DNA from: Clostridia bacterium
Lineage (GTDB): Bacteria > Bacillota > Clostridia > Oscillospirales > Acutalibacteraceae
Reading direction: 5' to 3'
NCBI GenBank assembly: GCA_017623575.1
Contig: JAGAOS010000008.1
Span: 1-35,242, forward strand
DNA: 35,242 nucleotides
This document shows, one piece after another, positions 16,849 through 25,860 of the stretch (its first letter is position 1; the number at the start of each line of letters is the position of its first letter). The notes below the pieces were generated by a model. The model made no database searches, was not told the origin of the DNA, and was given only the letters and a program-made list of their open reading frames with translations. A program made the position numbers and the translations under genes.

Positions 16849-18138
16849 CTATACATCCTTTGAAATTAAATCCTCAAAGGTTTCTCTTTTAATTATTACC
16901 CTTGCCTCGCCGTTTTTAACCATAATGGCAGAGGGTCTTGGGAGTCTGTTATAATTGCTTGCCATTGAATAGTTATATGCGCCTGTTGCCAGAACCGCAA
17001 GAATATCACCCGTTTCGGGAGTGGTGATTTTTATATTTTCACCTATCAGGTCGCCGCTTTCGCAACATTTACCCGCAATTGTAGCAACAAAATTCCGGGG
17101 GTTCTCTGCCTTGTTGGCAATAAGCGCATCATATTTAGCACCGTAAAGAGCATAGCGGGGATTATCACTCATACCGCCATCCACCGAAACATAGGTACGA
17201 ATACCCGGTATGGTTTTAATGCTTCCCACTGTATAAAGTGTGATTCCCGCAGGGCCAACTATACTTCTGCCCGGTTCAATATAAATCTTGGGCACAGTGA
17301 GTGAAAGCTCCTTACAGCTTACCTTTAGCTGTCTGGAAACCATATTCATAAACTCGGCATAGGGCAAGGGTTCATCCTCTTCGGTATAACGAATACCAAA
17401 TCCGCCGCCAAGGTTAAGCTCGGTTACGGTATGACCTGTTTCAGCCTCTACCTGCTTAATAAATTTTGCCATAACCTCTGCGGCAAGGCAGAATGGGTCG
17501 GTGGAAAAAATCTGTGAGCCAATATGGCAGTGGAAGCCTGAAACCACAAGATTTTTTGCCGCAATAGCCTTTTTTGCCGCCTCTAACGCCTCACCCGATT
17601 CATAGGTAAAGCCAAATTTACAGTCATTTTGACCTGTTTTTATAAAATCGTGGGTGTGGGCATCAATACCCGGCTTAACGCGAAGCATAACCGTTACTTT
17701 TTTGCCCATTTTACCTGCAATTTCATTTATGCGGTCAATCTCACCAAAATCGTCAATAACAATATGTCCTATGCCGTTTTCAATAGCGTATTCAAGCTCG
17801 GCATCGGTTTTGTTGTTTCCGTGAAAAAAGATGTTTTCTGCAGGAAATCCCGCTGAAAGGGCGGTATAAATTTCGCCGCCTGATACGGTATCTACACCTA
17901 TTCCTTCCTCATTTGCGATGCGATACATCTCCTTGCAGGAGAAAGCCTTGCTGGCATAAAGCACCATACCGTTGCCATCATAATAATTTTCAATTGAATT
18001 TTTATAATCGCGACAAGCCTCTCTTATAAGCTGCTCATCAAACACATAAAGGGGTGTGCCGTACTGCTTTGCAAGCTCCACAGTATCAGCACCGCCAAAA
18101 TACAAATGATTGTTTTTTATACTGAGTCCGTATTCCAT
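16849..18138 (-). CDS. lysA: Diaminopimelate decarboxylase
   Basis: 429 aa, the full family length. It converts meso-diaminopimelate to L-lysine and CO2 using PLP, the last step of lysine synthesis. Seen: the alanine-racemase-like barrel with PLP lysine Lys64 (LYASKAF), 'HGNNKTDAELEYAIENGIG', 'GFHCHIGSQI', the phosphate-binding 'LNLGGGFGIRYTEEDEPLPY', 'YIEPGRSIVGPAG', and the C-terminal 'GKCCESGDLIGENI' with the cysteine of the second subunit's active site. It begins 1 bp after the engB stop codon, so it is the last gene of the lon-engB operon and translation may be coupled. Grouping lysA with lon and engB is not the common arrangement. Confidence 0.96.
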   Translation of the reverse strand: MEYGLSIKNNHLYFGGADTVELAKQYGTPLYVFDEQLIREACRDYKNSIENYYDGNGMVLYASKAFSCKEMYRIANEEGIGVDTVSGGEIYTALSAGFPAENIFFHGNNKTDAELEYAIENGIGHIVIDDFGEIDRINEIAGKMGKKVTVMLRVKPGIDAHTHDFIKTGQNDCKFGFTYESGEALEAAKKAIAAKNLVVSGFHCHIGSQIFSTDPFCLAAEVMAKFIKQVEAETGHTVTELNLGGGFGIRYTEEDEPLPYAEFMNMVSRQLKVSCKELSLTVPKIYIEPGRSIVGPAGITLYTVGSIKTIPGIRTYVSVDGGMSDNPRYALYGAKYDALIANKAENPRNFVATIAGKCCESGDLIGENIKITTPETGDILAVLATGAYNYSMASNYNRLPRPSAIMVKNGEARVIIKRETFEDLISKDV

Positions 18139-18139
18139 T

Positions 18140-18724
18140 TTACTCTGCTATCTCCTCAATAATTGCCCTGATTCTATCTACACCCTCGCCTTTTTCGGCA
18201 GAAAAGGGTATAACCTCTATATCCTCAGGCAAAAAAGCCAATTCTTCTTTAAATGCGGCAAGGCGCTTCTCTCGCTCGGTTTTATTAAGCTTATCACTTT
18301 TGGTAAGCACTACTGTAAAGGGTAATCCTGTTTGCAATAAAAAGTCCAGCATATCTATATCATCTGCGGTGGGACTATGACGCATATCAATAAGAGAAAA
18401 AACCTTTTTTATGTTTCTGCCCTCATTAAAATAGCCTTCCATTAAACGGGCAAAGCGCATTTTTTCATTACCCGATATTTTAGCGTAGCCGTAACCCGGC
18501 AAATCTACAAGGCGAATACCGTCCAGCTTATAAAAATTAATAGTAATGGTTTTGCCCGGCTTGGTGCTGACTCTTGCAAAGGATTTGCGTCCCAACACCT
18601 TATTTATAAGGCTTGATTTACCCACATTGGAGCGCCCTGCAAAGCAAAGCTCCGGTATATCTGAAGCGAAAAACTGCTTTGGGTCACCAAAAGCGGCTTC
18701 AAAATTAACATTATTATAGTTCAT
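18140..18724 (-). CDS. engB: Ribosome biogenesis GTP-binding protein EngB/YsxC
   Basis: 194 aa TRAFAC-class GTPase needed for assembly of the large ribosomal subunit. The G1 motif GRSNVGKS is at residues 30-37, G2 is the threonine in 'STKPGKTITINFY', G3 is 'DLPGYGYAK', G4 is 'LTKSDKLNK' and the 'PFSAEKGEG' G5 motif is near residue 175. AAGGAG about 8 nt upstream supports the start. It follows lon by 38 bp, the same order as lonA-ysxC in Bacillus subtilis and many other Firmicutes. Confidence 0.96.
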   Translation of the reverse strand: MNYNNVNFEAAFGDPKQFFASDIPELCFAGRSNVGKSSLINKVLGRKSFARVSTKPGKTITINFYKLDGIRLVDLPGYGYAKISGNEKMRFARLMEGYFNEGRNIKKVFSLIDMRHSPTADDIDMLDFLLQTGLPFTVVLTKSDKLNKTEREKRLAAFKEELAFLPEDIEVIPFSAEKGEGVDRIRAIIEEIAE

Positions 18725-18762
18725 AAAATACTCCTTTTTGGAAGTAAATTCAGAAATTCAAG

Positions 18763-21198
18763 TTAGGTTCTTGCCTTTGCAGGCTGGCTTGCCTTACGAA
18801 CATAAGAGGAAGTTATACCCGCTTTGGGCTCTACCTTTTTAAAATCAACCAAAGCAACCTCTAAAACCTGCTCTACCCTATCAACAGCAACAAATTCCAA
18901 CGCTTCACGAACCTTGGGCTCAATTTCTTCTAAATCGGGCTCATTCTTTTTTGGGATGATAACCGTTTTAACACCTGCGCGGTATGCCGCCATTGTTTTT
19001 TCGTTAAGTCCGCCTATGGGCAGAACTCTGCCGCGGATGGTTACCTCACCGGTCATAGCAACTGTATTTTTAATGGGGATGCCCGAAAGCGCCGAAACCA
19101 ATGCGGTTGTCATAGTAACACCTGCAGAGGGACCGTCCTTTGGAACAGCGGCTTCGGTTGCGTGGATGTGAATATCCTTATTTTTATAAAAATCGGGGTC
19201 TATACCGTAGCTTTCAGCATTGGCTCGTACCCAGGTAACAGCCGCTCCTGCCGATTCCTTCATAACATCACCCAAAGAGCCTGTAAGCTCTACTTTGCCT
19301 GTGCCCTCAACCGCCAGAACCTCCATTTGCATTATTTCGCCGCCAACGGCAGTCCAGGCTAGTCCGTTTATAATGCCAACCTCTGCCTCAGGCAGAATAC
19401 TTTCGGCAGAATATTTATGCTTGCCTAAAAATTCGGTAAGATTTTTAGATGTGATTTTTACCTTTGCCTCACCCTCGGCAATTTTTCGTGCCGCCTTACG
19501 GCAAAGGGAGGCTATTCTGCGTTCCAGACGGCGCACACCGGCCTCGCGGGTATAGTAATCAATAAGGTCATTTAAAACAGAATCATCAATTTTAAAGTTG
19601 GCGGCTGTAAGACCGTGCTTTTCCATCTGCTTTTTAACAAGGTGACGCTTGGCTATTTGGAATTTATCTTCTCTTAAATATCCGGGTAGCTCAATAACAT
19701 CCATTCTATCCAAAAGGGGTGCGGGAATGGTTTCAATATTATTTGCAGTGGTTACAAAGAATATATCACTTAAATCAAAGGGGAAATCAATGTAATGGTC
19801 CACAAAGGTGTTATTCTGCTCGGCATCCAGCACCTCTAAAAGCGCCGATGCGGGGTCACCTTTATAATCGGCGGCAAGCTTATCAATTTCATCTAACAAA
19901 ATAAGTGCGTTTGTACTGCCTGCCGAAGTAATTGCCTTAATAATTTTACCCGCCATAGCACCTATATAGGTTTTACGGTGACCGCGGATTTCAGCCTCAT
20001 CATGAATACCACCAAGAGAAATTCTTTCAAAATTTCTGCCCATACTTTTGGCTAAGGATTTTGCAATGGAGGTTTTACCTACTCCGGGAGGACCTGCAAG
20101 GCAGAGAATTGTGCCTTTTGAATCAGGCTTAAGGGTGAAAACGCTAAGAGTTTCTAAAATTTGCTCCTTAACCTTTTTAAGACCGTAATGATCCTTTTCA
20201 AGGATTTTTTCGGCTTTTTTAACATCGGTATTGATTTTTGTGGTTTTGCCAAAGGGCAATGCAAGGCAGGTATCAAGATATACCCTGATTACGGTTGCCT
20301 CGTGAGAACCGGGAGGCATTTTAGTAAGCTTGTTTACCTCTTTTTTCAGTATCTCTTTGATTTTAGCATCAGCCACAAGAGCCTCTATTTTATTATTATA
20401 GTCGGCAATTTCGGCATCGGGGTCATCCTCGCCGTAAAGCTCACCACTTATAACCTTAAGCTGCTCACGAAGATAATACTCACGCTGATTTTCCTCAATT
20501 GCTCTGTGGGTTTTTTCATTGATTTTAGAATCTATCTCACAGATTTCAAGCTCTCTTTTAAGTATATCAAGCACTACCTCAAGCCTTTTTATAGGGTTGA
20601 GCTGCTCTAAAACATACTGCTTATCATCCAAAGGAATAGGCAAAATTGCGGCTACATAATCGCCTAAAAAAGCGGGGTCCTTTGTTACTGCAACCTTGTT
20701 TTTTATATCCTTTGGCATTTTGGGATTAAAGGTGGCAAATTCTGCAAATGCTTCCTGAACGCGACGAATCAAAGCCTCGCGGTAAATGGATTTTACCTTT
20801 GGCTTTTTATCTGTTACTGCCCGCACAACGGCGGTGGTTGTATTACCAACGGTTGCAAAGGATTCCAGCTTGGCACGCCATACGCCTTCAACAAGAACAC
20901 GCACACCGTCCTCAGCTATTTTAAGCACCTGACGAACCTTTGCAACGGTACCCATATCATATACATCCTTACGGGTAGGAGCGTCTACATCAGCATTAAT
21001 CTGAGGCACCAGAAATATAAATCTGTCACCCCTCATTGCGGCCTCTACCGCGTTTATGGAAATTTCTCTGCCAACATCAAAATGCAATACATCGTGGGGA
21101 AACACCACAATCCCCCTAAGGGCAATTGCGGGAATTTGCATAGGCTTTATGGCAGTTGTTTCATCAATAATATCTATTTTAATATCTTTTGTTGCCAT
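18763..21198 (-). CDS. lon: ATP-dependent protease La (Lon)
   Basis: 811 aa, usual length for bacterial LonA, a hexameric cytoplasmic AAA+ serine protease that degrades damaged and regulatory proteins. Domains in order: N-terminal substrate-binding domain (residues ~20-220), coiled coil (~225-290), AAA+ module with Walker A GPPGVGKT at 369-376 and Walker B 'ALILLDEIDKL', then the protease domain with catalytic Ser691 in KDGPSAG and Lys734 in GGLNEKT. GGAGG is 7 nt before ATG. The gene starts 17 bp after the DUF624 protein and has no obvious promoter of its own, so it should be read from the promoter at 22883. No CIRCE or CtsR box was seen upstream. Confidence 0.97.
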   Translation of the reverse strand: MATKDIKIDIIDETTAIKPMQIPAIALRGIVVFPHDVLHFDVGREISINAVEAAMRGDRFIFLVPQINADVDAPTRKDVYDMGTVAKVRQVLKIAEDGVRVLVEGVWRAKLESFATVGNTTTAVVRAVTDKKPKVKSIYREALIRRVQEAFAEFATFNPKMPKDIKNKVAVTKDPAFLGDYVAAILPIPLDDKQYVLEQLNPIKRLEVVLDILKRELEICEIDSKINEKTHRAIEENQREYYLREQLKVISGELYGEDDPDAEIADYNNKIEALVADAKIKEILKKEVNKLTKMPPGSHEATVIRVYLDTCLALPFGKTTKINTDVKKAEKILEKDHYGLKKVKEQILETLSVFTLKPDSKGTILCLAGPPGVGKTSIAKSLAKSMGRNFERISLGGIHDEAEIRGHRKTYIGAMAGKIIKAITSAGSTNALILLDEIDKLAADYKGDPASALLEVLDAEQNNTFVDHYIDFPFDLSDIFFVTTANNIETIPAPLLDRMDVIELPGYLREDKFQIAKRHLVKKQMEKHGLTAANFKIDDSVLNDLIDYYTREAGVRRLERRIASLCRKAARKIAEGEAKVKITSKNLTEFLGKHKYSAESILPEAEVGIINGLAWTAVGGEIMQMEVLAVEGTGKVELTGSLGDVMKESAGAAVTWVRANAESYGIDPDFYKNKDIHIHATEAAVPKDGPSAGVTMTTALVSALSGIPIKNTVAMTGEVTIRGRVLPIGGLNEKTMAAYRAGVKTVIIPKKNEPDLEEIEPKVREALEFVAVDRVEQVLEVALVDFKKVEPKAGITSSYVRKASQPAKART

Positions 21199-21215
21199 TT
21201 TTTCCTCCGAAAAAA

Positions 21216-22082
21216 TCAGTTATCTTCTTCATCCTCTGAAGAAACGGTATCGGTAAATATGGCTTCTTCAGAATCATTGTTTTCAAGCTCGTCCTCAGAT
21301 ATTTCAAGACCCAAGGCTCGGCGCTTTTCAATATCTTCACCCTTATGCTCTGCATAATAGGGGTCAATCATATACTTTTTAATTTGCGGGAATGCAAGCG
21401 ACTGAACAAGAAGGGTTTTAAATCCAGGAAGCACACCAACCAGTAGTATAACGGATACCACCATAAAGCCCAGATTTACTGTTGCTAAAAGATAAAGTCC
21501 CACATATACTAAGCCAAATGCTATTGACACAAGCAAATTTTTGAAAAAGTTTAAAAACACAAACTGAAAGCTGTTTTTAATCATTTGCTTTATGGTAAGG
21601 CTAAAGGTTATGGTCATTGTCCAGATATAATATTTAATATAGGTTGCAACTATTATTAAAGCAAGGCTTATACCCATACCTAATATTTGAATTATTGGAA
21701 GCTCTTTTAAATCCTCCCTTGTAATATAGCTCCAGAAATACCACAAATCAAGAGTCAAAATGGCCATAAGAAGCATATTGATTACGCCCAGCGCCAATGA
21801 CTGCTTCCAGTTCTTTTTAATGGTTTCAATAAAATCCTCTACCAAAAAGGAATGCTTTTGACGGCTGATGCTACGGGCAACATTTGTCATACCCGCTTTG
21901 GCAAGTCCGTTTGTAAAGCCTAAGCCAATAACGGAAATTAAGCTGTATAAGCAGCCAACCATAAAAAGTCCCCAAAAATTACGGAAATACACCTCAAAAA
22001 AGACAAAAAAGCCCTTTTTTTTGCGTTCATTTTTTTCTACACCGGGACCTTCTTTATAATAACTGTTAGAAAACCAACCCAT
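21216..22082 (-). CDS. DUF624/YesL-like membrane protein
   Basis: 288 aa polytopic membrane protein with about five or six hydrophobic helices between residues ~35 and ~225 ('NFWGLFMVGCLYSLISVIGLGF', 'SLALGVINMLLMAIL', 'ILGMGISLALIIVATYI'). The arrangement and the phrase 'FVFLNFFKNLLVS' resemble the DUF624 (YesL) family, which is often found near sugar-use genes but has no assigned biochemistry. The C-terminal ~50 residues are acidic and soluble (many Glu/Asp, 'SEDELENNDSEEAIF'). It starts 10 bp after the upstream membrane protein and ends 17 bp before lon, so it is part of that operon. Family assignment is moderately sure. Confidence 0.75.
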   Translation of the reverse strand: MGWFSNSYYKEGPGVEKNERKKKGFFVFFEVYFRNFWGLFMVGCLYSLISVIGLGFTNGLAKAGMTNVARSISRQKHSFLVEDFIETIKKNWKQSLALGVINMLLMAILTLDLWYFWSYITREDLKELPIIQILGMGISLALIIVATYIKYYIWTMTITFSLTIKQMIKNSFQFVFLNFFKNLLVSIAFGLVYVGLYLLATVNLGFMVVSVILLVGVLPGFKTLLVQSLAFPQIKKYMIDPYYAEHKGEDIEKRRALGLEISEDELENNDSEEAIFTDTVSSEDEEDN

Positions 22083-22092
22083 TTTTCATTAC

Positions 22093-22851
22093 CTACTCTT
22101 CATTTTTATAAACTATTTTTTCTTTAATAATGGTGTGGCGAACACCTAAACCATAGCCAAAGGCCGCAAAAATCGGCAAGGGCAAAAGCACAAGCGCAAG
22201 GCAGATAAGCTCCAAGGGGGAAATTGATGCCAAACCATTTGTTATTATCATATCATTAAAGGCAAGGCAGTTATAGTTAAGTATTTTAAAAATGCTTACC
22301 GCCGGGGCAAACGCATTTGTAAGCTTTGCAAAAACAAGCAACAAATAGCTTATAGCATAAGGAATAACCGCAACAAGTCCCGCTTTAAGACCGCGGAGCT
22401 TATCCAGCGGTGCATCACCAAGCTCGTGCTTATCGGCATCGGCATTACCGGCATTCCAAGTAACAGCATATATTAATGCGCCCCATACAACAAGGGATAA
22501 GATTTGAGATACCCATGCGATTTTGCTCATTGTAGATGCATCAAGCTTGCTGGGAATTGTCTGCTTATAGTAGCCCTCTTTATCCATATATTCCAAAAGC
22601 TTTTCATCAACCCAGTTTTCATCCTCTTCACCCGTATACATATATGTATATACAGTTTCATAGTTATCGCCATCCTCGGTATACAGCACCTCATAGCCCA
22701 ATGCTCTGTAATTAATGCCATTTACAACCGAAAATATAGAAAAATAGATTATAAGTGTGATGAATGCGGCAAGTAGTGTGCGTAACAGGCACTGTGCTAC
22801 AAGCTTGGAAAAGGACATTTCTGTTTGACCTATTCTTCTGTTATATGCCAT
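22093..22851 (-). CDS. Conserved-looking membrane protein of unknown function
   Basis: 252 aa, family not recognised. One hydrophobic helix near residues 22-46, then an external-looking acidic segment rich in Tyr, Glu and Asp (residues ~50-105), then about four more helices ('WVSQILSLVVWGALIYAV', 'GLKAGLVAVIPYAISYLLLVF', 'LICLALVLLPLPIFAAFGYGLG'). AAGGAG supports the ATG. It is the first gene of the operon that leads to lon, engB and lysA. Shared placement with a DUF624 protein suggests the two may work together in the membrane, but no function can be read from the sequence. Confidence 0.75.
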   Translation of the reverse strand: MAYNRRIGQTEMSFSKLVAQCLLRTLLAAFITLIIYFSIFSVVNGINYRALGYEVLYTEDGDNYETVYTYMYTGEEDENWVDEKLLEYMDKEGYYKQTIPSKLDASTMSKIAWVSQILSLVVWGALIYAVTWNAGNADADKHELGDAPLDKLRGLKAGLVAVIPYAISYLLLVFAKLTNAFAPAVSIFKILNYNCLAFNDMIITNGLASISPLELICLALVLLPLPIFAAFGYGLGVRHTIIKEKIVYKNEE

Positions 22852-22882
22852 TTTTATAACTCCTTAAAATTAGTTAAATTAT

Positions 22883-22911
22883 ATTATACATCTATTATAA
22901 TCCGCCGTCAA
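22883..22911 (-). promoter_or_regulatory. Strong SigA-type promoter of the membrane protein-lon-engB-lysA operon
   Basis: On the minus strand TTGACG (22906-22911) and the perfect -10 TATAAT (22883-22888) are 17 bp apart; the predicted start near 22876 gives a ~25-nt leader. It is one of the best matches to consensus in the window and apparently serves about 6 kb of genes. Confidence 0.8.
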
Positions 22912-22938
22912 TAAAAGGGGCAGATTGTTAAATAAAAA

Positions 22939-23085
22939 TTAACTTTCGTTCTTTTCTACTAAACCCACAATAGCAAAAATCATACCAATTGCGCTGACTG
23001 TCAGAGTGAAAAATTCTAAATTCAAAGATTGCTCAATAACAAAGCTAAATACCATTAAGGCAATGCCAAATAATATTTTTTTCAT
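22939..23085 (-). CDS. 48-aa hydrophobic small membrane protein
   Basis: Begins MKKILFGIALMVFSFVIEQ and ends 'GLVEKNES'. It has two hydrophobic stretches (residues ~4-17 and ~27-42) with a short polar link, so it is probably a two-helix membrane protein. A full GGAGG lies 8 nt before the ATG, and a TATAAT sits at 23109-23114 on the minus strand, though I see no good -35. The codon use is like its neighbours. It lies just upstream of the promoter at 22883 and may be transcribed separately or from the repeat-bearing region behind it. Function unknown. Confidence 0.68.
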   Translation of the reverse strand: MKKILFGIALMVFSFVIEQSLNLEFFTLTVSAIGMIFAIVGLVEKNES

Positions 23086-23131
23086 TTAATTTTCCTCCGA
23101 TATGTAAAATTATAAAGGTATTGTTTCAGTA

Positions 23132-23289
23132 GCCTTTTGGGTTGAGCGGTGCTGTGCTATGTGCGCCGCCCGCCGCCGCAAAAAAGATGATACGGGCAAC
23201 CAATTTAAAAGTTTTGAGGAAAATTTGTTCAGAGTGCCTTTTGGGTTGAGCGGTGCTGTACAATAAGTACTGCCCCGAAACCCAAATGG
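23132..23289. repeat. Direct repeat pair with hairpin, probable small dispersed element
   Basis: The 24-bp stretch starting GCCTTTTGGGTTGAGC occurs at 23132-23155 and again at 23236-23259, in the same orientation. The second copy forms a long imperfect hairpin with 23260-23289: TTTTGGGTT against AACCCAAA, then GG/CC, GC/GC and GTAC/GTAC around an AATAA loop. The first copy is followed by a run of GCCGCC unlike the surrounding AT-rich DNA. Frames across it give no credible protein. The hairpin may also act as a weak terminator for the gene ending at 23314. Confidence 0.62.
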
Positions 23290-23313
23290 TGCTATGGACA
23301 AATTTAACCAAAA

Positions 23314-23850
23314 CTACTCGTACTCAGCGCGAATTCCGCCAATATATCTAGGTCTGGTGTAGGCCGCAAAAAGCGTTGCCTCACCTACTTTTTTAACCTC
23401 TAAACGAAGGGGTACCGCTACCCTTTTTAAATGCATACCAATAAGCGTTGCACCAATATCAAGTCCTGCATCAGCCTTGATTTCTTCTAAAAGTACAGGG
23501 TCGCTCATTTTTTTATAGGCAGTTGTGGCAAAGGAACCGCCCGCGTGCATTTTAGGTACAGCGCATACAATCTCATTATTGCCTGCCGCCTGACGCTCAA
23601 TAACTATTGCGCGGTTTAAATGCTCACAACACTGAGCGGCAATAAAAATTCCTTTGGGAGAAAGGGCTTCAGCCGCCCCTTCAAAAATGGCTTCGGCAAT
23701 ATCCAGACTGCCGCTTTTGCCTATAATGCCGCCACCAACCTCACTTGTGGAGCAACCTATAACAACTATTGAGCCTGCCTTTAGGTTTGCTTTATTACAA
23801 AGCTCCTCTGCGGCAGAAAATACTGCTTTTTTAATTATTTCCAAACTCAT
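23314..23850 (-). CDS. YwlG/TIGR01440 family protein (DUF436)
   Basis: 178 aa, full length. The family hallmark GCSTSEVGGGIIG is at residues 32-44, followed by 'AQCCEHLNRAIVIE' and a Gly-rich 'MHAGGSFATTAY'; the end 'PRYIGGIRAEYE' is also typical. The biochemical function of YwlG is not established. It begins 9 bp after the luxS stop, so it is the last gene of the HD-PH-PH-luxS operon. Ribosome site weak (TGAGGCG). Confidence 0.9.
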   Translation of the reverse strand: MSLEIIKKAVFSAAEELCNKANLKAGSIVVIGCSTSEVGGGIIGKSGSLDIAEAIFEGAAEALSPKGIFIAAQCCEHLNRAIVIERQAAGNNEIVCAVPKMHAGGSFATTAYKKMSDPVLLEEIKADAGLDIGATLIGMHLKRVAVPLRLEVKKVGEATLFAAYTRPRYIGGIRAEYE

Positions 23851-23859
23851 AAAAACGCC

Positions 23860-24321
23860 TCATTCCGTAGGATATTTAAAATCGGTATTAAGCTTTGCTT
23901 TAAGCACAGACAGATATTTTTTTGCCTCGCCCACTGCCGATTCAAGATGCAGGGATTTATAGTTACCACATTCAATCTCGCTATTGCCGAAAACCTCACC
24001 CTTATGATTAATTATCTGCTCTAAAACAGAAATAACTGTGGTTAAGGTTTCATTATGTTCGGCATTGCGGATAAGCAGATAAAATCCCGTTGCGCAACCC
24101 ATAGGACCAAAATATATTACCTTACTGCCGATAGTACTGTTGCGAACATATGTAGCAAAAAGATGTTCAAAGGTGTGCATTATACTATCGGTCATAAAAT
24201 CACCGCAGTTGGGCTTGCGAGTTCTTAAATCGTAGGTGGTGATGTCATCATCAATACGGGAAATATATATACCCGGTGTTATATAACGGTGGTCTACCTC
24301 AAAGCTTGCAATTCTTTTCAT
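23860..24321 (-). CDS. luxS: S-ribosylhomocysteine lyase LuxS
   Basis: 153 aa, full length. LuxS cleaves S-ribosylhomocysteine to homocysteine and DPD, the precursor of autoinducer-2, as part of the activated methyl cycle. Metal ligands are His49 and His53 in HTFEHLFAT and Cys118 in 'IECGNY'; the catalytic cysteine is Cys76 in GPMGCATGFY. The residue after that cysteine is Ala where many homologues have Arg or Gln. GGAGG within the end of the previous gene gives the start, and the ATG directly abuts the preceding TAA. No pfs/mtnN gene is nearby, so any methyl-cycle partner is elsewhere. Confidence 0.97.
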   Translation of the reverse strand: MKRIASFEVDHRYITPGIYISRIDDDITTYDLRTRKPNCGDFMTDSIMHTFEHLFATYVRNSTIGSKVIYFGPMGCATGFYLLIRNAEHNETLTTVISVLEQIINHKGEVFGNSEIECGNYKSLHLESAVGEAKKYLSVLKAKLNTDFKYPTE

Positions 24322-25860
24322 TTAATTCAACCTCCAGTCAACCGTTTGGTATTGTTCAATTTTATTTATAACTGCTTCAAAGGTTTCGGCAGAAAAATAG
24401 CCTACCGAATTGCTTTGATTTAATGCTCCTGCAAGAATATGAACGGTTCCGCGTTTAAGCTTTAAAGGGCCGCTTACGGGACCAAATTCGGTTTTAAGCA
24501 TTTGAATTTTTGAATAAGGAACCAGCACAATGCGTTTAGATAATATTCCATTAGATACCGTAAGAAGCCTTTCGCCAATAAATATGCCTTTGGTTTTAAA
24601 GGCTAAAACCGAAACAAGTGTGGCTCCGCCCCAAATAAACAGATATGTTAATACCTCTTCAAAAAAGGTAGATTCAACAGTAATTATAACATTAATAACC
24701 GATAAGATTGCCGCCACTATAGCCGCCTTTATAAAGGTTGGGAAAAAGGCTTTTTTAGGTGACGGAGTTGTTTGAAATTCGGTTGCAAATTCAGGCAAAG
24801 CCATAGATAAAAATTTCTCCATATCCCGTCTATTAACCATAAGGCAAAGAGGCTGAGAGTTCTTATCATTCTCATCATCCATACCAACATTAAGAATATC
24901 GGCATAATACATTCTAAAAATGCGTCCCAAAAGGGTTTGACGAATTATAACGGCATTTGTTGCCGAAACGGGCAATCGGTAGCTATGCTTGGTAACAAGT
25001 CCCGAAGAAATTACAATTTCTTTATTTGTACGGCTTACTAAAAAATCGCAGTAGCGGAAAACCGTTTTAACTGCAGAACTTATTATAACAAATGCAAAAG
25101 CCACAGGAACACCTAAAAAAAGCACCAATGGATATAAAAATACAGAAATCGACTCCCACGGCACAGCAAAGCAGGAAAACGCAATGCCTAAAAACAAAAT
25201 CCATATAATATTTGCCGAAAGCACTGCATGACGCAATACATAAATAAACTTAAAAAAGAATATTGGTTTTTCGTTTTGCGCCGACTGATGAACAACATCG
25301 GCAAGCTCATTGCTTTGCTCAGCTTCAATTATTTCACCATTTTTAATGGCTATAATCTCCCTTTCAAAAGCCTTGGCAAAATCCCTTTTAAAAACAAGCC
25401 TGAAATCGGTTTCATTTGCTGTTGCGCCTGAGCTCATATCCAGCTTGACGGTGCAGGTATTAAAAATCCAATCAAAAATACCTATTTTTAAATTGACTGT
25501 TCCGATTTTTTTAAGGTCTACATTTATTTTTTTCTTAAAAAAATAGGTTCTCTTATCATAAATTAAGGTATCGTCGGTTAGGGTGATATATGTACGGCGC
25601 CACACAAAATACCGCCATAACAAAAATACGCCAAGAAGAATTGCAACGCCAAGCGCAATAAACCATATTGAAATATTAATTTCGGCGGCGGGCTGTTCTA
25701 AGGATTCAGAAGGTATTTCACCCTCATCAAGCATTATGCCGAATTCGGTTGTGATTTCTTCAAAAAAGCCACCTATTAATGCTACTAACAAATAAATAAA
25801 GCCTTTAATTGAATCGGCAAAAATCATTGAAGCGTGGCAACGAAACTCTTTATTCCTCAT
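24322..25860 (-). CDS. YdbT-like membrane protein with bacterial PH domains
   Basis: 512 aa. Four or more membrane helices alternate with bPH_2 domains: helices near residues 15-35 and 47-68, first PH-like domain 70-170 ('RTYITLTDDTLIYDKRTYFFKKKINVDL'), helices ~205-265, second PH domain ~270-360 ('SSGLVTKHSYRLPVSATNAVIIRQTLLG'), helices ~375-420 and a third partial PH-like domain to the end ('IGERLLTVSNGILSKRIVLVPYSKIQMLK'). It overlaps the upstream gene by 11 bp, a close pairing like YdbS-YdbT of Bacillus, where these proteins have been linked to resistance to certain bacteriocins. Specific role here unknown. Confidence 0.82.
   Translation of the reverse strand: MRNKEFRCHASMIFADSIKGFIYLLVALIGGFFEEITTEFGIMLDEGEIPSESLEQPAAEINISIWFIALGVAILLGVFLLWRYFVWRRTYITLTDDTLIYDKRTYFFKKKINVDLKKIGTVNLKIGIFDWIFNTCTVKLDMSSGATANETDFRLVFKRDFAKAFEREIIAIKNGEIIEAEQSNELADVVHQSAQNEKPIFFFKFIYVLRHAVLSANIIWILFLGIAFSCFAVPWESISVFLYPLVLFLGVPVAFAFVIISSAVKTVFRYCDFLVSRTNKEIVISSGLVTKHSYRLPVSATNAVIIRQTLLGRIFRMYYADILNVGMDDENDKNSQPLCLMVNRRDMEKFLSMALPEFATEFQTTPSPKKAFFPTFIKAAIVAAILSVINVIITVESTFFEEVLTYLFIWGGATLVSVLAFKTKGIFIGERLLTVSNGILSKRIVLVPYSKIQMLKTEFGPVSGPLKLKRGTVHILAGALNQSNSVGYFSAETFEAVINKIEQYQTVDWRLN

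Noticed and set aside
23110-23311. Two overlapping minus-strand frames over the direct repeats
   Set aside because: Both products repeat the same 'APLNPKG'-like string created by the repeat and have no start signals.
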